From Candidatus Poribacteria bacterium (GTDB lineage Bacteria; Poribacteria; WGA-4E; WGA-3G): DNA of 64,000 nt. The position numbers and the translations under genes were made by a program. The notes beneath the pieces are model-generated. The model ran no database searches, was not told the origin of the DNA, and saw only the letters and a program-made list of their open reading frames with translations. Of this stretch, positions 53,285-61,358 are shown one piece after another. The stretch spans positions 86,026-150,025 of the forward strand of contig JAPPII010000114.1 in assembly GCA_028820845.1 (NCBI GenBank), written 5' to 3'. How positions within the stretch are numbered: position 1 is the first letter of the stretch; each line of letters begins with the position of its first letter.

Positions 53285-53782
53285 ATGGAAACCATAAAGC
53301 CGAAAACCAAAAGGGTCTCGCCTGACGAAACGTTAGAGACCTGCGCGAGACGGATTATCGTGGATTATTTCCGCAAAATGATGTCCTATAAAGAGGGTGC
53401 CGAAGACGGAACCGACATTGAATTCGTCCACGATATGCGCGTCACCTCTCGTCGTCTGCGTGCCGCAATGGACAATTTTGCCGACTGCTTTCGAGAAAGA
53501 CCGTTCAAAAAACACTACAAAAAAATAAAAGCGATAACTCGGACGATGGGGTCCGTCCGCGATCTGGATGTGCTTATCGCCCGTTTTCAGAGAGAAGTGA
53601 ACACTTTGTCTGAGGTAGAACGGACGGATATCCACAGACTCATTGAACATTTACAGCATGAACGAGAAGTTGCCCGAAAGCCGATGCTGACGCTCTTTGC
53701 GGAACTTGAAGAATCCGATTTTGAAACAAAATTTTTGAAATTCTTTGACGGAGAAAGCATCTTACCTGATGTAGGAGCATAG
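53285..53782 (+). CDS. CHAD domain protein, N-terminal half
   Basis: The 165 residues carry the first CHAD half: EFVHDMRVTSRRLRAAMDNF with the conserved His and basic residues, then KIKAITRTMGSVRDLDVLI. CHAD domains bind polyphosphate through these basic helices. The gene ends (TAG) two bases before the next ATG, which is in another frame and has its own AGGAG. A single-chain CHAD domain is normally about twice this length. Confidence 0.8.
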   Translation: METIKPKTKRVSPDETLETCARRIIVDYFRKMMSYKEGAEDGTDIEFVHDMRVTSRRLRAAMDNFADCFRERPFKKHYKKIKAITRTMGSVRDLDVLIARFQREVNTLSEVERTDIHRLIEHLQHEREVARKPMLTLFAELEESDFETKFLKFFDGESILPDVGA

Positions 53783-53784
53783 AG

Positions 53785-54294
53785 ATGGCGAAAGCGCATA
53801 AACTCACCGGCGTTGAACCGCTCCGCAGCTACCGCGAAAATGCACGAACAATTCTTCCACAGAAAGTTGAAGAAGTTTGGACATGGGAGCCGTTCATTCG
53901 GGATGCATCCAGGCGCGAAGAACTTCATAACATGCGGATTTCGATTAAACGCCTTCGGTATACAATGGAGATTTTTCACGTTGCGTATACTGTTCCAAAA
54001 GAGGGTTTTGAGGAAACTGCAGTAATTTGTGGCAAACGTTTCTCGGAATTCCTTGCTGTCATCGTTGACTTACAGGAGATACTCGGCGATGTCCATGACG
54101 CTGATGTTGTCTTGGATGTTTTAACCGATGATACGCAGCGGACGGCGGAGAACGTTTTAGCACCGGGTGTTGCTACGCTTATCGCCCGAACAAGGAAGAC
54201 TCGGAAAGCGGATTATGAAACATTTCTGAAAAAGTGGGAGCATCTATCAGCGACGGGTATCAAACAAAAATTATTATCGTTTTTAGGAGAATAG
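53785..54294 (+). CDS. CHAD domain protein, C-terminal half
   Basis: The 169 residues carry the second CHAD half: LHNMRISIKRLRYTMEIFHV followed by LQEILGDVHDADVVLDVL. Together with the preceding gene it reconstitutes one complete CHAD domain. AGGAG lies inside the end of the first gene, so translation is coupled and a heterodimer is likely. Confidence 0.8.
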   Translation: MAKAHKLTGVEPLRSYRENARTILPQKVEEVWTWEPFIRDASRREELHNMRISIKRLRYTMEIFHVAYTVPKEGFEETAVICGKRFSEFLAVIVDLQEILGDVHDADVVLDVLTDDTQRTAENVLAPGVATLIARTRKTRKADYETFLKKWEHLSATGIKQKLLSFLGE

Positions 54295-54440
54295 CAGTTA
54301 GCAAAGAGGCGGTCAGCGGTCAGCGGTCAGCAGAGACTTTCAAAGGACATCTTTCTTTTTATAAAGAGACATTCTTGGAGAAATACTGACTGCTGAAAGT
54401 GGAGCGAAGCGGAACGTCCTAATTGCTGACAGCCATAAAA
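54295..54440. repeat. GCGGTCAGC-rich spacer repeat
   Basis: Short direct copies of GCGGTCAGC (54311-54332) and an inverted segment (GACTGCTGAAAG...CGTCCTAATTGCTGA, about 54387-54428) lie in this spacer. The same family occurs at 51142-51178 and 57134-57205. No gene is seen. Confidence 0.5.
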
Positions 54441-54454
54441 AAGGAGATTCTTGT

Positions 54455-55426
54455 ATGGGCGCGAATGTTATCGGTGTGGATATGGGAGGTACCAAGATTC
54501 TATCTGCTGTTATTGATGCGGACGGTAATATCTTGGGGACAGCCAAAGTACCAACCAAAGCGGACAAAGGAGCATCCGAGGTGATTGATCGGATTGCCGA
54601 CTGTATCCGCAAGGCTATTGACAAATCAGGCGTTGCCTCCGATTCAATTCAGGCGGTCGGTATTGGCGCGCCCGGACCCTTGGATCCTGCGACAGGCGTT
54701 GTCATTTTCGCGCCGAACCTCGGTTGGAGAGATGTTCCCCTGAAGGCTGAGCTCGAAGCACGGGTCGGTTTTCCGACGTTTGTTGACAACGATGTGAACG
54801 TGGGTACACTCGGTGAACACGTGTTCGGGGCAGGTAGGGGTGTTCAGAACGTTGTCGGGATTTTTGTAGGCACCGGTATTGGGGGCGGCATTATTTTAAA
54901 CGGCGAGTTGTTCCACGGTGCGAGCAAGACTGCGGGTGAAGTTGGACATATTATTGTCAAAGCCGGTGGACCCCGATGTGGCTGCGGCACGCGTGGATGC
55001 TTGGAAGCGATCGCCAGTCGGACGGCGATGACGAAGCAATTCCAGAAGGCTATTGTGAAAAAAAAGAAAAAGAGTGTGATTTCTAAACTCACCGATGGCG
55101 ACCTTGGGGCTATTCGGAGCGGGGTTTTGGCAAAGGCGATTCGCTTAAACGATAAGTTAACCCTGAAGGTTTTCAAAAAAGTGACAAAGTATCTTGGGAT
55201 TGGTATCGGTTCGATTGTAAATTTTTTGAACCCAGAGATGATTGTATTGGGTGGAGGTGTCGTTGAGGCACTCGACGACACATTCTTGGATGATATTCGC
55301 GCTGCTGCGAAGAAATACTCGCTTCCTAATACGCTGGACGGGGTCCAGATTGTCCGGGCAGAGTTGGGTGATAATTCCGGTATTCTTGGCGCAGCGGCAC
55401 TCGCGCGACAGCGGTCCGACAACTGA
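54455..55426 (+). CDS. ROK-family sugar kinase (glucokinase-like)
   Basis: The 323 residues have the ROK ATP motif VDMGGTKILSAV, the substrate loop NLGWRDVPL, FVDNDVNVG with catalytic Asp, and the zinc motif GPRCGCGTRGCLE. It phosphorylates a hexose (glucose or a relative) with ATP; some ROK proteins use polyphosphate, which is notable next to a CHAD protein. AAAAAGGAG lies eight bases before ATG. A Lys-rich insertion (KKKKK) is present near residue 205. Confidence 0.92.
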   Translation: MGANVIGVDMGGTKILSAVIDADGNILGTAKVPTKADKGASEVIDRIADCIRKAIDKSGVASDSIQAVGIGAPGPLDPATGVVIFAPNLGWRDVPLKAELEARVGFPTFVDNDVNVGTLGEHVFGAGRGVQNVVGIFVGTGIGGGIILNGELFHGASKTAGEVGHIIVKAGGPRCGCGTRGCLEAIASRTAMTKQFQKAIVKKKKKSVISKLTDGDLGAIRSGVLAKAIRLNDKLTLKVFKKVTKYLGIGIGSIVNFLNPEMIVLGGGVVEALDDTFLDDIRAAAKKYSLPNTLDGVQIVRAELGDNSGILGAAALARQRSDN

Positions 55427-55450
55427 TGACTATTCAGGGAGGGTGCTTCT

Positions 55451-57133
55451 ATGTTAGTAGATGATAACAGAGAAGAACATCGGATGATAATTTTTGGTAA
55501 CGATAGTCGCCTTGTTCAAGAGCGGTTGATCACTGACAATGACACAAAGCGGGACGGCATTCTGGCACAGAAGGTCCATGAGGATTCCTATACCGTCACG
55601 TTGTATGTGTTGTTGAAGGATTACGGTCTCGCACCGGTCTTTCGGATCAAGCCGCGCATTCGGTTCCATCGCTCTAACTACGATAACCTCTCTTCAAGCG
55701 CACCGCTCCGATATAGTCTTGATGACATCATCCATTTCGCTGAGCTGAAACGTGGTGTTGATTTGACGGAAAAGATTGACGATGTTAAACTCGCGGAGAT
55801 CCTCGGTGATGCACCAGCACTCAAGGATATAGCGGATGATGTGGCGTTGCAACTCGTTTCGCAGCGTGATGTCTCACTACGGAATCCCCCTTTCAAAACC
55901 AAAACCAAGGTTTTTGGGAAGAGCGAAGATGAGGGGGTAGAAGAGGGGGGTATCCCTATCGGCACATTCCTTGATGCGCTCAATCAACCCAAACGAACTG
56001 AGCAAATTTTTAAGCGGTTTGCGCGCGGAAGCGAGTTTGCGCGCGATTTGCGAGAGGCTTTGGCACCCTACGAAGACTTTGAATTTCGATTTGGGCTTTA
56101 TTCGCGGTATGAACGGCGGGATTGCATCTTAGCGAATGGTGATTCCGAGACCAGTGGAAACTACCGAGCGACTTTCGATCCGTGGACGGCACTCGGTTAT
56201 ATCCGAACGAGTGGCGATACGCAACAGTTCCAAATCCTTGCACACGAACGCGGTACCCGATGGGAACACAAAATTATGTTGGAGGAGTTAGATGCCGCGA
56301 CGCTCGAACGCCTTGCCACAGAAATCCCAGGACTCCGCCGCCAGTACCTGATTGGACGTGTCTTATCTAAGAGCCAGACCGCCTTGACACGCTTGGCTGA
56401 ACTTCGCGAATCGCAGCTAAACCTTACAAAGGATTTGCACACTGGCTATACACTCCATCTCGAAATACCGGTCCCTGAAAGGCGGTTTTCCGTCATAGAA
56501 CATCGTCGCAAGTTGCGCGAGATATTTAACGGTAGTGGTGCTTATCGCCTCCATGCATTGAATGGTGAATTTGTGGAGAGACATCATAACATGGCAAAGG
56601 GTGTCCGAGATGGTATCGTTTGGACTTTGGATTCGGTTGATTTGTTCACAGGACAACCGCCTTTAGAGGAGAGAGATGAGGGGTTTCTTATCATCAAGAC
56701 ACCCCATCAAAACAAGTTCGTCGTTCGTTCCGCTGGGGAACTGCGGGAACGTCTCCCTAAAAATGGGTTTGAAAAGTGTTGGAATGAGGCTGTTGATGTA
56801 GGCGGTTATGCAATTCTCAGTCGGATGAGTGGTAGAGTCTATGCCGTAAACTATGGAAGGCGGAGTACGGGAGGCATCCATGAAGGCGATGTCACCCAGG
56901 AAGGGACTGAACACTATTTCTCAATTGAATACTTAGGGGTAGAGTCTGGGCGTGTTGGAAGTTCGCTCTTCGGGGTGCCAACCCACGCGCAACGCACCTT
57001 CTTCGATAGACTTTTTAATAGGCAACCGGTACCGCCATTCTTTAATCAACTGATGCAGACTGAGACACAGATCATCGCTGAGATGAAGACGTTGGCGCGG
57101 CATTGTAAAGAGAAATTGGCGATTAGCAATTAG
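55451..57133 (+). CDS. Uncharacterised 560-residue protein
   Basis: I do not recognise this family. It has no signal peptide or membrane helix and is rich in charged residues. It contains an N-terminal part with repeated hydrophobic strands, an EDEGVEEGG acidic loop, a central FEFRFGLYSRYERRD segment and a C-terminal FFDRLFNRQP. GGGAGG precedes ATG 55451 by eight bases, and the gene lies 24 bp behind the ROK kinase gene. A role linked to sugar phosphate or polyphosphate metabolism is only a guess from context. Confidence 0.65.
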   Translation: MLVDDNREEHRMIIFGNDSRLVQERLITDNDTKRDGILAQKVHEDSYTVTLYVLLKDYGLAPVFRIKPRIRFHRSNYDNLSSSAPLRYSLDDIIHFAELKRGVDLTEKIDDVKLAEILGDAPALKDIADDVALQLVSQRDVSLRNPPFKTKTKVFGKSEDEGVEEGGIPIGTFLDALNQPKRTEQIFKRFARGSEFARDLREALAPYEDFEFRFGLYSRYERRDCILANGDSETSGNYRATFDPWTALGYIRTSGDTQQFQILAHERGTRWEHKIMLEELDAATLERLATEIPGLRRQYLIGRVLSKSQTALTRLAELRESQLNLTKDLHTGYTLHLEIPVPERRFSVIEHRRKLREIFNGSGAYRLHALNGEFVERHHNMAKGVRDGIVWTLDSVDLFTGQPPLEERDEGFLIIKTPHQNKFVVRSAGELRERLPKNGFEKCWNEAVDVGGYAILSRMSGRVYAVNYGRRSTGGIHEGDVTQEGTEHYFSIEYLGVESGRVGSSLFGVPTHAQRTFFDRLFNRQPVPPFFNQLMQTETQIIAEMKTLARHCKEKLAISN

Positions 57134-57205
57134 GTCGCTGCGCTTTCAGCAATCAGTTAAGTCGTAAAAACCTCTTTGCTGACCGCTGATGGCTGACTGC
57201 AAGAA
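57134..57205. repeat. GCTGCGCTTTCAGCAATCAGTTAAG-type spacer repeat
   Basis: This short spacer repeat is shared with 51142-51178 (CTGCGCTTTCAGCAGTCAGTTAAG) and, inverted, with 54387-54428. The second half is CTGACCGCTGATGGCTGACTG. Confidence 0.5.
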
Positions 57206-57220
57206 AAAGGGAGATATTTG

Positions 57221-58042
57221 GTGGAAAATCGAAAAAAAGTCCTTATCACCGGTGCATCTGGCTATATTGCTGGACGGATGCTCCCGGAATTTCGAGAACG
57301 CTATGAACTCGTACTCTTGGACGTGAAAAAGACAAATCGGCAGGGAGAAGCGGTCGAAGGTATTCAGATTGCTGAGCTCACTAACCCTGACCGAGATGCC
57401 TATAGACACCATTTTGAAGGCGTTGACGCAGTTGTCCACTGTGCTTTTAAAGGTGGTAGTTTTGAGAACGAACTCGCTAACGTTCAGATGGCGTACAACC
57501 TCTATCAAACCTGTGTTGAGACGGATGTCCGACGCGTTGTCGTCTGTAGTTCCAACCACGCCGCCGACTATTATGAACGGCTGATATGGGCAGATAAGTG
57601 GGATGTGGTGACGCCAGAGATGCGTCCGCTCTCGGATAACTTCTACGGATGGGCAAAAGAGGCGTATGAACACCTTGGCTTTGTTTTCGCGACGGGGCAT
57701 GTTGACGGTAAGAAGTTGCAGAATATCCAACTCCGTATCGGGGGACCGCGAGAGACCGACATGGCAAACTCTTCAGCAGATGATTTAAAAGCCATGCACC
57801 GCGGACTCGGGGCGTATTTGAGCATCCGGGATCAGGTTCAACTCTTTGTCAAGAGCATTGAGACGGAAAACATAGAGGACGAGAACGGGATTCCGTTCCA
57901 GATTTTCTACGGTATTAGTGACAATTCGCATAAGTTCTGGAGTATCACCAATGCCCGGAAAGTGATAGGCTATGCCCCAGAGGACGACAGTCAACTCCGT
58001 TTTGCTGATCGGTTGGCGGAATTGTTAAAGGAAGCGAGATAA
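57221..58042 (+). CDS. NAD-dependent epimerase/dehydratase (extended SDR)
   Basis: The protein has the Rossmann motif ITGASGYIAG near the start, VVVCSSNHA, an active-site YxxxK in FYGWAKEAYE, and RIGGPRE. It is about 274 residues, close to uronate dehydrogenase-like SDRs. It should oxidise or epimerise a sugar or uronate with NAD(P). The frame opens at TTG 57218, but GTG 57221 has GGGAG seven bases upstream and is preferred. Confidence 0.85.
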   Translation: MENRKKVLITGASGYIAGRMLPEFRERYELVLLDVKKTNRQGEAVEGIQIAELTNPDRDAYRHHFEGVDAVVHCAFKGGSFENELANVQMAYNLYQTCVETDVRRVVVCSSNHAADYYERLIWADKWDVVTPEMRPLSDNFYGWAKEAYEHLGFVFATGHVDGKKLQNIQLRIGGPRETDMANSSADDLKAMHRGLGAYLSIRDQVQLFVKSIETENIEDENGIPFQIFYGISDNSHKFWSITNARKVIGYAPEDDSQLRFADRLAELLKEAR

Positions 58043-58069
58043 CGCTATCATCGGAGCAGGGGAAACACA

Positions 58070-58678
58070 ATGGCATTCAGCGATTTCAAAGCAATTTCTG
58101 AGGTTCTGGAGAAATTTAGGATTGTATATACAGAAAAAGACTTTTTTACCGTTGAGGTGCCCTTAAATCCTTCAGAGCAATTTCTCCAAGACTTTGAGTT
58201 TTGCAGACAGCACATTGATGTCTTCGCGTCTGAGGCAGCGCGCTGTGAAGTTATTATTTTTCCGATTCTAAAGGAAATCTACAAAGGATATGCTGACACC
58301 TACGCGCTTTGGATACAGAAACCTATCACCTACGATGAAATTTTGAACGGAACACCTGATTACTTAATCTCAACAAAATCTGAATTAGGTAGGCCTGTCG
58401 TTGGAACGCCTTTGATCCTGCTGGCGGAAGCGAAGAAAAACGATTTTGAACAAGGTTGGGGACAATGTTTGGCTGAATTGGTAGCTGCCCAAAAGATAAA
58501 CGATGATCCAGAATTTCCGGTTTACGGGGTTGTGAGTGATGGTATATCCTGGCAATTCGGATGCCTTATTGGCGATGTTTTTACGCAGAACCGCACAAAT
58601 TTTGGGGTTGATAACTTGCCTGTGCTCTTTGGTGCCATTAATGCTGTATTTAAAGCAGCACTGCGGACATCGTACTAA
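58070..58678 (+). CDS. Uncharacterised protein with PD-(D/E)XK-like core
   Basis: The 202 residues include TPDYLIST (Asp) and, about 22 residues later, ILLAEAKKNDFEQGWGQCLAEL (E-x-K), the pattern of PD-(D/E)XK nuclease-like folds. No HTH or partner domain is present. It follows the SDR gene by 27 bp and its end overlaps the stop of the remnant on the other strand. A nuclease role is possible but the fold also occurs in non-nucleases. Confidence 0.6.
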   Translation: MAFSDFKAISEVLEKFRIVYTEKDFFTVEVPLNPSEQFLQDFEFCRQHIDVFASEAARCEVIIFPILKEIYKGYADTYALWIQKPITYDEILNGTPDYLISTKSELGRPVVGTPLILLAEAKKNDFEQGWGQCLAELVAAQKINDDPEFPVYGVVSDGISWQFGCLIGDVFTQNRTNFGVDNLPVLFGAINAVFKAALRTSY

Positions 58679-58923
58679 GCCGAGGAAGGTGGTTTTTGTA
58701 TCACCGGAATGACATAACTCTGAATCTGCACGCCCTTAATCGCTTCTGTTTCTGCCCGCGGTTCTGGCACTTGACGATGATCAAATACAACATAGTACCC
58801 CTCCGCGGCACCTTCCAATTGGAGGTATGCCGCAAGTTGTTTTTTGCCTGCCTGATACGACCGAGGCCCCTCCCATATTTTTGTCTCAACGATATATTTT
58901 CGGGTGTTGTGGAAGATAACGAG
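58675..58923 (-). pseudogene. Frameshifted PD-(D/E)XK nuclease remnant of the adjacent AAA ATPase
   Basis: In the minus frame ending at TAG 58677-58675, 83 codons encode RKYIVETKIWEG, YQAGKKQLAAYLQ and EGYYVVFDHRQ, the usual C-terminal nuclease domain of such AAA ATPases. The frame is shifted by one base relative to the ATPase gene and overlaps its 3' end. It is probably not translated as part of the ATPase. Confidence 0.7.
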
Positions 58924-60013
58924 TCACTGCAGGTTGGAATGCTTGCGTGATGCAATAGTGATAAATCGGATTGAGGATTTCACAACGGCCGTCAGCACCT
59001 TTTGTAATGACCCCGTAAATGGCAAGTTCGTTCATGAGTTCATTGTAAGGATTAAACATTGGTGCTTGTTCGTAGGAAGCAATTTTCATAAGAAGTGCTT
59101 CAAACCGTCTATCCTTACGGACATTCGTCAGAAGGTGTTCAATATTTGTGTTCCGTTCGTGGATAAGTTGTCTGTGTGCCGTTGCGAAGTGGGGCATCAT
59201 AATCGTCTCGTGTTTCGGGGTGTGCATCTCCTCAGTGAGAATTTGTGCCAATCGATTAACAAGATAGGGCTGCCCGGCGGTCTGCCGGTGGAGGGATTGG
59301 ATGACATCGGGCGCGATCACTTGTCCGACTTCATCTGTATATTGTCCAAACAGTTCCTGTACCTGATCAAACGTGAAGTTGGGTAAATGAAATTCATCTT
59401 GGATGTTGAACGGCGAAATGGATCTGTCGTAATCCAGCTGCGTGATGTCTTTAACACCGATAATGCCAACACTATGCGGACATCGCGTCCTGCCGGAGAG
59501 ATAGATTTCGCGAAGTACGCGAAGAAACCCTTTCACTGCACTACGCGGAATAGCATCAAACTCGTCAATGATGAGGACGATCCGTTGATCCTTTAAAACC
59601 TTTCCTAATGCTCTGAGAAACGTTCGCAGAGAGAGTTGATTCGTGAGGTGTGTAGTTTCCAATAGGTGCCTTATGGTATCAGGCGGGGTCTGTCGGCGTT
59701 CTTGAAAAACATCTGTGATTTTCTCATGGATATCACCGGTGAGGCCATCGTAAAACTCTAAAGGGGTGCAGTCTTCGTACACCTCAAAATTGAGTTGAAT
59801 GGGGAAATAGGTCGGATCTGTGGTGGTGAGTTTTTCGAGTGCTAATTGGAAGAAGGTGGTTTTGCCGGTCTGCCGAGGGGCGAAAAGAACAATATACTTC
59901 CCCTCTTTGACGCGCCTGATAAAGTCGGCACCCTCCACTGTTCGAGGGACGAGGTAGTTATCTTCAGGATAGAGGCGGCCTTGGGTTCCGAAGCGTCGCG
60001 TTTTTTTCGGCAT
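58886..60013 (-). CDS. AAA ATPase (PD-(D/E)XK-associated type), C-terminally truncated
   Basis: The 375 residues have Walker A LFAPRQTGKTTFF (about 43-55), Walker B VLIIDEFDAIPR (about 147-158), sensor-like GIIGVKDITQLD, and a winged-helix region ending ILNPIYHYCITQAFQPA. Relatives usually continue through a linker into a PD-(D/E)XK domain. Here the frame ends soon after (HPKIYR) and the nuclease part lies in another frame downstream, so a deletion with a frameshift has occurred. ATPase motifs are intact. Confidence 0.85.
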   Translation of the reverse strand: MPKKTRRFGTQGRLYPEDNYLVPRTVEGADFIRRVKEGKYIVLFAPRQTGKTTFFQLALEKLTTTDPTYFPIQLNFEVYEDCTPLEFYDGLTGDIHEKITDVFQERRQTPPDTIRHLLETTHLTNQLSLRTFLRALGKVLKDQRIVLIIDEFDAIPRSAVKGFLRVLREIYLSGRTRCPHSVGIIGVKDITQLDYDRSISPFNIQDEFHLPNFTFDQVQELFGQYTDEVGQVIAPDVIQSLHRQTAGQPYLVNRLAQILTEEMHTPKHETIMMPHFATAHRQLIHERNTNIEHLLTNVRKDRRFEALLMKIASYEQAPMFNPYNELMNELAIYGVITKGADGRCEILNPIYHYCITQAFQPAVTRYLPQHPKIYR

Positions 60014-60225
60014 GTCGTTAGCCTTTTCAAGGGGTGTGTTTCTGTTTAATTTCGTCTATGTTAACGTGAGGCGTTTACGTTATGTGCGAGCCGCTTGACG
60101 AACCGCATCGCATAAGTGCCTGAGCCGTTGGAGTTATTAGGGTGTCCGTGAAAAACTTCTGTTTTTAACCATTATATATGCCTCGTTGGAATTTTTCAAA
60201 CGAAAATGAACAGTTGATTCTATTT
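60014..60225. other. Intergenic region, nothing recognised
   Basis: This 212-bp spacer lies between the AAA ATPase start and the end of the ECF sigma gene. I see no gene, strong hairpin or clear promoter in it. Confidence 0.4.
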
Positions 60226-60804
60226 TCATGGAGCGACTCTATCACGGTTTTTTAGATACGGCGTGAGGTATTCTTGAAGTTGGAGGCGTGCATTGCGGAG
60301 ATGTGATTTGATAGTCCCTTCGGATTTTTTGAGGCGGACGGCGATGTTTTTGATGGGAAATTCGTGAAAGTAGTAGAGGCGAAAGACTTGTTTGCGGATG
60401 GGGGTGAGCTGCTCGATGGCAGCCCGGAGATGTTCTCGAAGTTCTTGATTCACGATGTCCTGACATGGGGAGGGATACGTGTCAGTGATACAGCGTTCCG
60501 CGACAGTGTGCAGTGGTTCGATAGCATCCGCTTTCTTCTGTTTTCGGAAATAATCAATACAGGCGTTTTCGGCGATGCGGTAGAGCCATGAGGTGAAGGT
60601 AGAATCGCCACGGAAGGTGTGGACAGCACGAAACGCTTTGAGCCATGTCTCTTGTGTGAGGTCTTTAGCGATTTCGGGGTTTCTGACATTTCCAAGTATG
60701 TGATTGTAGACGCGGTGTTGGTATTTGACAACGAGCGGACCGAAGGCTTCAGTGTCACCGCGTTGGGTGCGTTCAATGAGGTGTGTTTCGTCAAAATCAA
60801 ACAA
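60226..60804 (-). CDS. ECF RNA polymerase sigma factor (RpoE-like), copy 2
   Basis: The 192 residues are clearly paralogous to the factor at 48087-48653: region 2 VVKYQHRVYNHILGN...DLTQETWLKAFRAVHTFRG...RIAENACIDYFRKQ and region 4 LTPIRKQVFRLYYFHEFPIKNIAVRLKKSEGTIKSHLRNAR. It also starts at TTG (60804). It lies 21 bp behind a GspC-like gene, repeating the arrangement of copy 1. No anti-sigma is visible. Confidence 0.9.
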   Translation of the reverse strand: MFDFDETHLIERTQRGDTEAFGPLVVKYQHRVYNHILGNVRNPEIAKDLTQETWLKAFRAVHTFRGDSTFTSWLYRIAENACIDYFRKQKKADAIEPLHTVAERCITDTYPSPCQDIVNQELREHLRAAIEQLTPIRKQVFRLYYFHEFPIKNIAVRLKKSEGTIKSHLRNARLQLQEYLTPYLKNRDRVAP

Positions 60805-60825
60805 AGTTTTGTGTCAAGTTCTCTC

Positions 60826-61332
60826 TTATTGTATTACGGGCGTTGTGTTGAGGGTAAGGATTCTCGGTTTTTCTCCTATTTTTTCGAGGGTGACCTGTTT
60901 TGGCTGGATGTCAATAAGGGTGGTGTCCACATCCAATTTCTCACCGAGGGAGATGGTTCGCGTCTGATTTCTACTTGTAGTTTGCAATATCGCTTGTGGA
61001 GGCATTTCCCCGCTTGTGGGGATGGTCGTGCCGAGCAAGCGATAGGGTTCGCGTGGACGTGGCGGTCTCCAACCGAGCGGACGCAACAGGTTGTTGTCTA
61101 TGATGGTACGGTAGAACTCAGTGTCTCGAAAGTGGGGTGTTTGTTCTGCTGCCGGAGTTTGTCTAATTCCGAAAGAAGAGGCGGTCGTTTTGCTTTTTTG
61201 TGTGTTGACGGCAACCTTCTTATCGTGGGGTGCTGCTGGTCGCGACTGCGTCTGTGGCAGTACGAACGAGAGTCCCAGTATGACACTAATTCCGCTGGCT
61301 ATCGCGATGCATTTTAAGTGCGTTCTAGGCAT
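60826..61332 (-). CDS. GspC-like (type II secretion HR-domain) membrane protein, copy 2
   Basis: From ATG 61332 (AAGGA upstream) the protein (168 residues) has an N-terminal membrane helix, a Ser/Thr/Pro-rich linker, FYRTIIDNNLLRPLGW, PPRPREPYRLLGT and LGEKLDVDTTLIDI-type strands. It is a close paralogue of the protein at 47574-48071. The frame is open further back to 61386, but that part overlaps the upstream gene. It precedes ECF sigma copy 2. Confidence 0.65.
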   Translation of the reverse strand: MPRTHLKCIAIASGISVILGLSFVLPQTQSRPAAPHDKKVAVNTQKSKTTASSFGIRQTPAAEQTPHFRDTEFYRTIIDNNLLRPLGWRPPRPREPYRLLGTTIPTSGEMPPQAILQTTSRNQTRTISLGEKLDVDTTLIDIQPKQVTLEKIGEKPRILTLNTTPVIQ

Positions 61333-61358
61333 GATGTTTCCTTGTGCGGCGGAGGCTC

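Noticed and set aside
58701..58955. 84-codon minus-strand frame over the nuclease remnant
   Set aside because: The recognisable nuclease motifs are in a different frame; this frame shows no family pattern.
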